DNA of 5,164 bases, taken from NCBI GenBank assembly GCA_937868025.1, contig CALMLJ010000213.1:1-5164 (forward strand), written 5' to 3'. Below the pieces are notes generated by a model. It ran no database searches, was not told the origin of the DNA, and worked only from the letters and a program-made list of their open reading frames with translations. Shown here piece by piece: positions 1 through 4,277 of the stretch; position 1 is the first letter of the stretch, and the number at the start of each line of letters is the position of its first letter. Source of the stretch: an uncultured Acidimicrobiaceae bacterium. Lineage in GTDB: Bacteria; Actinomycetota; Acidimicrobiia; Acidimicrobiales; Microtrichaceae. Made by a program: the position numbers and the translations under genes.

Positions 1-602
1 GTGCCCCGCCACACCTCCTCGTAGAGCTTGGTCAGCTCCCGGGCCACCGCGACCGGCCGGTCACCACCGCACACCTTCTCGAGATCCACGAGCGTGCGCT
101 CCAGGCGATGCGGTGCCTCGTAGAGGATCGTGGTGCGGGACTGCGCTGCCACCTCCGCCAGACGCACCGACCGCTCCCCACCCTTGCGGGGCAGGAAGCC
201 GTCGAACACGAACCGGTCGGTCGTCAGTCCGCTGAGCACCAGCGCAGCGAGCAGCGCCGAGGGACCGGGCACGACCTCGAGCCGTACGTCCGCCTCGATC
301 GCCGCTCTCACGAGGAGGTACCCCGGGTCGCTGATCGCCGGCATGCCGGCGTCACTCACGAGCACGACGCGCTCGTCGGCGATCGCGTCGGCGACGAGAC
401 GGTCGACGACATCACGCTCGGTGTGATCATTGAGCACGACGAGACGCCGACGTTCGATGCCGAGGTGACGGAGCAGCGACCCGGTCCGCCGCGTGTCCTC
501 ACAGGCGATCACCGTGGCCGCCGTCATCGCCTCGACGGCGCGGTGGCTGACATCGCCGAGGTTCCCGATCGGGGTGCCCACCACCAGGATGGGCGCCGTC
601 AC
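1..602 (-). CDS. rsmI: 16S rRNA (cytidine-1402-2'-O)-methyltransferase RsmI, 3' end beyond window
   Basis: RsmI uses S-adenosylmethionine to methylate the 2'-hydroxyl of C1402 in the decoding centre of 16S rRNA, in the cytoplasm. The 200 visible residues give the tetrapyrrole-methylase fold in order: VVGTPIGNLGD at about 7-17, CEDTRRTG at 34-41, the SAM-binding stretch VSDAGMPAISDPG at 82-94, PGPSALLAAL at 112-121, the GFLPRKGGER block at 135-144, YEAPHRL at 161-167 and ARELTKLYEE at 187-196. The usual length is about 280 residues, so roughly the last 80 are missing at the window edge. The GTG start at 602-600 is chosen because it lies just before the conserved N-terminal strand and overlaps the upstream stop as GTGA, which suggests coupled translation. 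One small oddity is GMP where the family commonly has GTP. The family call is firm; the final part cannot be checked. Confidence 0.95.
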   Translation of the reverse strand, partial: MTAPILVVGTPIGNLGDVSHRAVEAMTAATVIACEDTRRTGSLLRHLGIERRRLVVLNDHTERDVVDRLVADAIADERVVLVSDAGMPAISDPGYLLVRAAIEADVRLEVVPGPSALLAALVLSGLTTDRFVFDGFLPRKGGERSVRLAEVAAQSRTTILYEAPHRLERTLVDLEKVCGGDRPVAVARELTKLYEEVWRG

Positions 603-931
603 CGGACCTCGAGTTCGTCGCCGCAGCGCAGGCCCCACTCACGGAACGAGCCGGCCTCGGCCTCCACGACCGAACGGGCCGACCACACCGGGAGGGTCAC
701 CCGACCGCGTTTGAGACGCACCACCTTCACCACCCGCTGGTCGCCGTCGAGGAACGCGACGTCGAGATCGAAGCGCATGCCGATGCTGTGCACGGAGCGG
801 GTCTTCGGGATGAGCAGGGCGCCGTCGATGCCGTCGCGACCGAGGAGCCCCTTGGCGCGACGCCCCGCGTTGGTCGCGACCTCGAGGCTCGCCAGCACCT
901 CACCATCCCGCACCAGCCAACCCACGGCCAC
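599..931 (-). CDS. DUF192 family protein, 110 residues
   Basis: This small protein of the DUF192 family has no reaction I can name with confidence. It is recognised by the block order AGRRAKGLLGRDGIDGALL (about 22-40), then SVHSIGMRFDLDVAFLD (46-62) and VVEAEAGSFREWGLRCGDEL (88-107), matching the family pattern of a GL(M)GR motif, an M.....LDVAFLD strand and a C-terminal aG.....GD. Many family members carry a signal peptide. This one does not, so it is probably cytoplasmic. It starts 6 nt after the ychF stop, and its TGA overlaps the rsmI GTG, so it sits mid-operon. The start is uncertain: GTG at 931 is only 4 nt from the GAGG at 939-936, while an in-frame GTG at 925 has a better 10-nt spacing and would remove two residues. 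Only the family assignment is solid. Confidence 0.88.
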   Translation of the reverse strand: MAVGWLVRDGEVLASLEVATNAGRRAKGLLGRDGIDGALLIPKTRSVHSIGMRFDLDVAFLDGDQRVVKVVRLKRGRVTLPVWSARSVVEAEAGSFREWGLRCGDELEVR

Positions 932-937
932 CCATCC

Positions 938-2014
938 TCACACGTTGAAACGGAAGTCCATGACGTCGCCATCCTGCACCACGTAGTCCTTGCCCTCGAC
1001 GCGGGCCTTGCCGACCTCGCGGGCCTTCGCCCACGAACCGCACTCGAGGAGTTCGTCCCACTGGATCGTCTCGGCCCGGATGAAGCCACGCTGGAAGTCG
1101 GTGTGGATCACGCCGGCGGCCTCGGGCGCCTTGGCCCCGGCCCGGAACGTCCAGGCACGGGTCTCCTTCTCACCGGTGGTCAGGAAGGTCCGCAGACCGA
1201 GCATCTGGTAGGCGCTCCGGAGGAAACGGGCGAGCGCCCCGTCGCCGAGGCCCAGCGCCTCCAACATCTCGGTGCGCTCCTCCTCGTCGAGGAGAACGGC
1301 CTCGGCCTCGAGCTGTACGCACGCACCGACGACCTCGGCGGCACCCCCCATGGTCTCGACCACCGGGGCGATGACGGCGTCGACGTCCTCGAGCTGCGAC
1401 TCGTCGACGTTGACGACGGCCATCGCCGGCTTGTTCGTCAGGAGGAAGTACGGCTTGAGCAGGTCGCGGGTCTCGGCGTCGAGGTCGCTGCGGTAGAGCG
1501 CGACCCCGCGTTGGAGCACCTCGATCGCCTGCTGCATCGCGGCCACCTCGTCGACGAGCGACTTGTCGCCCTTGGCGGCCTTGCGGCGCTTGTCGATCTG
1601 CTTCTCGAGCGTCTCGAGGTCGGCATAGATCAGCTCCACCTCGAGGGTCTCGAGCTGCTCGACGGGGTCGTGGGACCCGGGAACGTCGTCGTCCTCGAAG
1701 GCCCGCAGCACGAAGACGATGGCGTCGACCTCGCGGATGTGGGCCAGGAACCGGTTGCCGAGTCCCTCGCCCTGGGCGGCGCCCTTCACCAGGCCGGCGA
1801 TGTCGACGAACTGCACGGCGGCGTGCACGAGCGTCTTGGTGTTCGACATCTTGCCGAGCGCCTCGACCCGGGGATCGGGCACTTTCGCCATGCCGACGTT
1901 GGGATCGACCGTGGCGAACGCGTACGGAGCGGCGAGCGCACCGCCGCCCGCGAGTGCGTTGTACAGCGATGACTTCCCCGCATTGGGGAGTCCGACAAAC
2001 CCGAATCGTTCCAT
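938..2014 (-). CDS. ychF: Redox-linked/ribosome-associated P-loop ATPase YchF (OLA1 family)
   Basis: YchF is a cytoplasmic TRAFAC-class NTPase that prefers ATP to GTP; members bind ribosomes and are linked to stress and redox responses. The protein has 358 residues, close to the usual 360 or so. Visible parts are the P-loop GLPNAGKSS at 8-16, switch region TVDPNVG at 35-41, G3 motif DIAGLV at 71-76, a helical/coiled insert at about 115-190, and NVDE at 202-205 in place of the GTPase NKxD motif, which is the family's signature for ATP preference. A C-terminal TGS domain (about 274-357) ends in EGKDYVVQDGDVMDFRFNV, the highly conserved YchF tail. The ATG at 2014 puts the P-loop at the expected distance and has AGG at 2023-2021, 6 nt upstream. 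It is the first gene of the minus-strand set with DUF192 and rsmI. No damage is visible. Confidence 0.98.
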   Translation of the reverse strand: MERFGFVGLPNAGKSSLYNALAGGGALAAPYAFATVDPNVGMAKVPDPRVEALGKMSNTKTLVHAAVQFVDIAGLVKGAAQGEGLGNRFLAHIREVDAIVFVLRAFEDDDVPGSHDPVEQLETLEVELIYADLETLEKQIDKRRKAAKGDKSLVDEVAAMQQAIEVLQRGVALYRSDLDAETRDLLKPYFLLTNKPAMAVVNVDESQLEDVDAVIAPVVETMGGAAEVVGACVQLEAEAVLLDEEERTEMLEALGLGDGALARFLRSAYQMLGLRTFLTTGEKETRAWTFRAGAKAPEAAGVIHTDFQRGFIRAETIQWDELLECGSWAKAREVGKARVEGKDYVVQDGDVMDFRFNV

Positions 2015-2020
2015 GGTTCG

Positions 2021-2029
2021 CCTACGCTA
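2021..2029 (-). promoter_or_regulatory. Possible ychF operon -10 box and Shine-Dalgarno
   Basis: Read on the minus strand, TAGCGT (2029-2024) fits the actinobacterial TANNNT -10 pattern, and AGG at 2023-2021 lies 6 nt before the ATG. Using the -10 would give a transcript beginning within a few nt of the start codon, in which case the AGG would not be transcribed, so the two readings compete. No convincing -35 is seen 17 nt upstream. Confidence 0.3.
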
Positions 2030-2090
2030 CCTGCGGCCATGGGTGGGCTCCGAACCCCGGCCCCACCTTCGAATCCTCACAGGACCTTCC

Positions 2091-2171
2091 ATGTCCCGCC
2101 TCAGTCACCGCGCCAAACTGCCGACCGGTACGACGTCGTATCCCGCCGCGCCCACTCGGGCACTCTCGTGA
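2091..2171 (+). CDS. Possible 26-residue leader peptide ORF upstream of the DsbB gene
   Basis: A short ORF begins with ATG at 2091, preceded by AGGA (2081-2084) at a 6-nt spacing, and encodes a basic/proline-containing peptide that begins MSRLSHRAKLPTG. Its TGA (2169-2171) touches the AAGGG that serves the next gene, and the next ATG lies 10 nt further on in a different frame, so ribosomes finishing here could affect or reinitiate at the DsbB start. There is no cysteine run, recognisable domain or obvious attenuator pairing. The third positions are less GC-rich (about 20 of 26) than in the flanking genes, which argues against strong coding selection. It may be chance. Confidence 0.22.
   Translation: MSRLSHRAKLPTGTTSYPAAPTRALS
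2129..2140. repeat. Perfect 12-bp palindrome TACGACGTCGTA, possible operator
   Basis: The sequence TACGACGTCGTA equals its own reverse complement. It sits 41 nt before the DsbB start codon in a non-coding (or tiny-ORF) region, a position suitable for a dimeric regulator. It does not match a regulator site that I can name, and no second copy was seen elsewhere in the window. Confidence 0.35.
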
Positions 2172-2175
2172 AGGG
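2171..2175 (+). promoter_or_regulatory. Ribosome binding site AAGGG that fixes the DsbB start
   Basis: AAGGG lies 6 nt before the ATG at 2182. The reading frame stays open far upstream, to 1954 and through the ychF antisense strand, so this site decides the start: the protein begins at 2182, just before its first hydrophobic helix, and not at any upstream ATG. Confidence 0.7.
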
Positions 2176-2181
2176 CAACCC

Positions 2182-2724
2182 ATGGACGACCTGATCACGA
2201 CCATCGTCCAAGCGCTGGCGTACCTGGCCGGCGCGACGGGGCTCGCCCTCGTTGTCCTGCGGTTCTCGGCCTCGGGCCGGGCCCTCGTCCAGCGCACGAT
2301 CGGCGGCCAGGAACTCTGGTTCGGATTCGCCGCGGCGCTCCTCATGACGCTCGCCAGCCTCTACCTGTCCGAGGTCCGCCACTTCCTGCCGTGCCGCTTC
2401 TGCTGGTTCCAGCGCATCTTCGCCTACCCGAACGTCATCGTGCTCGGCTGGGCGGCGTTCCGTCGCGACGTGAAGGCGTGGGCACCGGCGCTCACGCTCG
2501 CCGGCATCGGCCTGGCGTTCAGCACGTACCACATCCTCATCGACACGGGCGTCGTGTCGGAGAGTTCGTCGTGCGACCCGCTCAACCCCTGCACCGTCCG
2601 ATGGGCCTGGGCCGATCACTGGTACTCGACCATCCAGGTCGGTGCGTTCTGTTGTTTCCTGTTCATCATCGGGCTCGGCCTCCACGCGTTGGCCAAGCCG
2701 TCCGAGTCACCTGCGGAGGCGTGA
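2182..2724 (+). CDS. dsbB: DsbB/BdbC-type membrane disulfide bond formation protein
   Basis: This inner-membrane oxidoreductase should re-oxidise a periplasmic/extracytoplasmic Trx-fold partner and pass the electrons to quinone. The 180 residues include the first redox pair in PCRFCWFQR, with C71 and C74 and R78 at the place of the quinone-site Arg of DsbB (CxxCxxxR). The second pair is C131 and C137 in the loop SSSCDPLNPC. Hydrophobic helices lie at about 4-27, 44-63, 79-95, 100-120 and 150-170. The last four match the DsbB four-helix bundle with both Cys loops on the outer face; the first is an additional N-terminal helix. A Cys-Cys pair at 157-158 lies inside the last helix and is probably not catalytic. 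The gene is followed after 3 nt by a CPHC thioredoxin-like gene, its likely partner. The family call is strong; the direction of electron flow is inferred from the family. Confidence 0.93.
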   Translation: MDDLITTIVQALAYLAGATGLALVVLRFSASGRALVQRTIGGQELWFGFAAALLMTLASLYLSEVRHFLPCRFCWFQRIFAYPNVIVLGWAAFRRDVKAWAPALTLAGIGLAFSTYHILIDTGVVSESSSCDPLNPCTVRWAWADHWYSTIQVGAFCCFLFIIGLGLHALAKPSESPAEA

Positions 2725-2727
2725 CCC

Positions 2728-3498
2728 ATGTCCAACCGACCCAAGCCCAAGAGCAAGATCCAGTACGGCACGCCGGCGCCGGGAGCGCCCGGCTCCCCCA
2801 AGCGGCCGGGTGAGGGCGGCCCGATGGGCGCCAAGATCGCCATCGGCGCGGCGATCGCCGTGGTGCTCGTCGCCGTGATCGTGTTCGCGGTCAAGGACGG
2901 CGGCGGCGACAACCAGAACAAGGTCGCGTTCCAGCCCGCCACAGTGACCGGCGCGACGCTGCCGAACCTGCCCGACGACGGTTCTGCCGACCCGGCCGTG
3001 GGCCAGCAGATCCCGACGGTTGTCGGCAAGTCGTTCGACGGCTCGAAGGTCGAGATCAAGGGCGGCGAGCCGCAGCTGATCGCGTTCATCGCCCACTGGT
3101 GCCCCCACTGCCAGGCGGAAGTTCCGTTGATCGCCGGGTGGCAGGCCGATGACAGCCTCGGCGACATCAAGATCACCGGCGTGTCGACGGCGGCCGACGA
3201 AACCCGCGGCAACTTCCCCCCGGCGTCGTGGCTCGAGAAGGAGTCGTGGAAGAACGAGACGCTGGTCGACGATCCGACGAGCAAGGTGCTCAACGCGTTC
3301 GGAGCGACCAGCTTCCCGACCATCGTCGCGGTCAAGGCCGACGGCACGGTCGCCCTCCGGCTGACCGGCGAGCTGACCCTCGATCAGGTCAAGCAACTCG
3401 TGGATGCCGCTGAAGGCAAGGAAGTCGCCCCCGTCGACAGCACCACGGACACGACGCCGCTCACCTCCCCCGCGCCGACGACGACCGTCGCTCCGTAA
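2728..3498 (+). CDS. Membrane-anchored thioredoxin-fold (DsbA/TlpA-like) protein with CPHC active site
   Basis: This is probably the disulfide carrier served by the upstream DsbB-type protein, working outside the cytoplasmic membrane. Of 256 residues, 1-35 form a Pro/Lys/Gly-rich cytoplasmic tail and 36-55 a single membrane helix that looks like an uncleaved anchor. A linker runs to about 92, the Trx/TlpA-like domain covers about 93-229, and residues 235-256 form a Thr/Pro-rich tail. The active site is WCPHC at 124-128 within FIAHWCPHCQAEVP: the surround resembles TlpA/ResA, while the CPHC dipeptide is that of E. coli DsbA, which favours oxidising activity. The cis-proline loop is SFPT at 195-198. 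GGAGG (2715-2719), 8 nt before the ATG, supports this start and lies inside the DsbB gene end, so the two are cotranslated. The reductase alternative cannot be excluded from sequence alone. Confidence 0.92.
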   Translation: MSNRPKPKSKIQYGTPAPGAPGSPKRPGEGGPMGAKIAIGAAIAVVLVAVIVFAVKDGGGDNQNKVAFQPATVTGATLPNLPDDGSADPAVGQQIPTVVGKSFDGSKVEIKGGEPQLIAFIAHWCPHCQAEVPLIAGWQADDSLGDIKITGVSTAADETRGNFPPASWLEKESWKNETLVDDPTSKVLNAFGATSFPTIVAVKADGTVALRLTGELTLDQVKQLVDAAEGKEVAPVDSTTDTTPLTSPAPTTTVAP

Positions 3499-3514
3499 GG
3501 GAACGTCGACCCTC

Positions 3515-3577
3515 CGCCGCGAACGCCGCGGTCAGCCCAGCTCGTTGCGCAGCTGGTTGATCGCGGCGTTCGCCGCG
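3515..3577 (+). terminator. Long hairpin, likely terminator of the dsb operon, no U tract
   Basis: The hairpin begins 17 nt after the TAA of the Trx gene. Positions 3519-3530 (GCGAACGCCGCG) pair perfectly with 3562-3573. Pairing continues inward as 3531-3537 with 3555-3561, then, past a bulged C at 3538, as AGCT 3539-3542 with AGCT 3551-3554, leaving an 8-nt loop. Outward, past one C-C mismatch, 3515-3517 pair with 3575-3577. The two non-Watson-Crick pairs (3531/3561 and 3535/3557) are G-U in plus-strand RNA but C-A in minus-strand RNA, so the structure suits the dsb transcript. No T-run follows, as is often so for terminators in high-GC actinobacteria. It overlaps the last codons and stop of the convergent SGNH gene. 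Confidence 0.6.
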
Positions 3578-4212
3578 TCCGCCCAGCAGCGGACACCGTT
3601 GCCGCTCAGGTGCCACCCATCGAACGCGTACGGCGACGCGCAACGTGCGATCCACCAGTTCATCGGGATGACGCCGATCCCCCGGCCCTCGGCGGCGATG
3701 CCCTGCAACCGCTCGGCGATCTCGGCGGCGTTGAACTCCGTCGAGTTGTTCGGCCGGTGGTGCTGCACGAAGTACACGTGGGCACCGCGCGACTGGCCGA
3801 TGTCGATCAGCTTCTGGGCGGCGCGCAGGTAGCTGTCGTGGTTGGCGGGGTTCTCGGCGCCGGGGAACAGGATCGACTGAATGATGACCACATCGGGGTC
3901 GTCCTGGTCGACCCGGGTCTGCAGGAGGTCCGCCCAGTTGGCGTGGCCGGGCCACGGGGTCTGCAGCGTGTCGCCCGGTCCGCCGTCGATGGTGACCGAG
4001 AGGCCCGACGCTCCGAGGCGCTCACGCAACGGGTCGGCCACCCCCGGGGTGGTGCCGAAGAGGCCGAAGGTGAGTGAGTCGCCGAGCAGCGCGACCTTTC
4101 GCACCGGACCGGGACGGCCGGCGGCCGTCTCGGAGGGCAGGCACGCGGTCGCCAGCAGGGCGATCGCGAGGACGAGGAACAGGGTCGAGCGGCGGCGGGA
4201 AGCGGGGAGCAT
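3532..4212 (-). CDS. SGNH/GDSL-type hydrolase, predicted lipoprotein
   Basis: This is a predicted surface lipoprotein with an SGNH esterase/acyl-hydrolase fold; the substrate is unknown. The N-terminus has an Arg-rich n-region (6-8), a hydrophobic core (11-22) and the lipobox-like LATAC with Cys24 as the lipidation site. The catalytic serine is S46 in ALLGDSLTFG (41-50), and the Asp/His pair is D198 and H201 in FDGWHLSGNG. A Gly for the oxyanion hole may come from GGPGD at 77-81. The usual block III GxND is not evident: the matching strand reads VVIIQSILFPGAEN (108-121). Cys191 and Cys209 flank the catalytic D/H segment and could form a disulfide. The ATG at 4212 lacks a Shine-Dalgarno, but a TANNNT box ends 6 nt before it, fitting a leaderless message. 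The gene is convergent with the dsb pair. Family is sure; role is not. Confidence 0.88.
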   Translation of the reverse strand: MLPASRRRSTLFLVLAIALLATACLPSETAAGRPGPVRKVALLGDSLTFGLFGTTPGVADPLRERLGASGLSVTIDGGPGDTLQTPWPGHANWADLLQTRVDQDDPDVVIIQSILFPGAENPANHDSYLRAAQKLIDIGQSRGAHVYFVQHHRPNNSTEFNAAEIAERLQGIAAEGRGIGVIPMNWWIARCASPYAFDGWHLSGNGVRCWADAANAAINQLRNELG

Positions 4213-4218
4213 CGGGTC

Positions 4219-4224
4219 AGGGTA
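4219..4224 (-). promoter_or_regulatory. Possible leaderless promoter -10 box of the SGNH gene
   Basis: Read on the minus strand, TACCCT fits TANNNT and is followed after 6 nt by the ATG at 4212, so transcription would begin at or next to the start codon. TTGCCG (4249-4244), 19 nt upstream, is a plausible though loosely spaced -35 with 4 of 6 consensus bases. The absence of any Shine-Dalgarno supports leaderless use. Confidence 0.4.
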
Positions 4225-4263
4225 GAACGCGGACCACGACGGTCGGCAACGCGGCGGCCGCTC

Positions 4264-4269
4264 TACGAT
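4264..4269 (+). promoter_or_regulatory. Possible leaderless promoter -10 box of the PHP gene
   Basis: TACGAT matches 4 of 6 bases of TATAAT and ends 8 nt before the ATG at 4278, with no Shine-Dalgarno between. It is the mirror arrangement of the SGNH promoter in the same 65-nt gap. An 8-bp GCGGCCGC palindrome (4254-4261) lies just upstream. No clear -35 is seen. Confidence 0.4.
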
Positions 4270-4277
4270 GACCGTCG

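Larger units (their letters stand above)
2015..2181. other. Divergent intergenic region between ychF and the dsb operon
   Basis: This 167-nt region carries the start signals for both directions. Seen in it are a weak plus-strand hairpin with arms GGTGGG (2042-2047) and CCCACC (2062-2067) and a smaller CCG/CGG helix inside the loop, a 26-codon ORF with its own AGGA (2091-2171), a perfect 12-bp palindrome (2129-2140) and the Shine-Dalgarno of the DsbB gene. I could not find a strong -35/-10 pair for the plus-strand genes. Confidence 0.6.

Noticed and set aside
788..1972. 394-codon open frame on the plus strand opposite ychF
   Set aside because: ychF on the minus strand is unmistakable over the same bases. 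The plus-strand product is a His/Leu/Asp/Gly-rich sequence with no domain, as expected from the antisense of a high-GC gene.
2042..2067. GGTGGG/CCCACC hairpin in the dsb leader as a riboswitch
   Set aside because: Only a 6-bp stem with a small inner helix, no conserved aptamer core that I recognise, and such stems are common at this GC content.
2067..2089. CTTCGAATCCTCACAGGA resembles a tRNA T-arm
   Set aside because: No cloverleaf can be built around it: no matching acceptor stem, D-arm or anticodon arm upstream, and no pairing T-stem of 5 bp.
1954..2181. In-frame upstream extension of the DsbB protein to an ATG at 1954
   Set aside because: It would run through the antisense of the conserved ychF N-terminus. 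AAGGG at 2171-2175 and the position of the first membrane helix fit the ATG at 2182.
2616..3396. Two long minus-strand open frames opposite the Trx gene
   Set aside because: The plus strand has the membrane anchor, WCPHC and cis-Pro motif in one frame. The antisense products show no family features.
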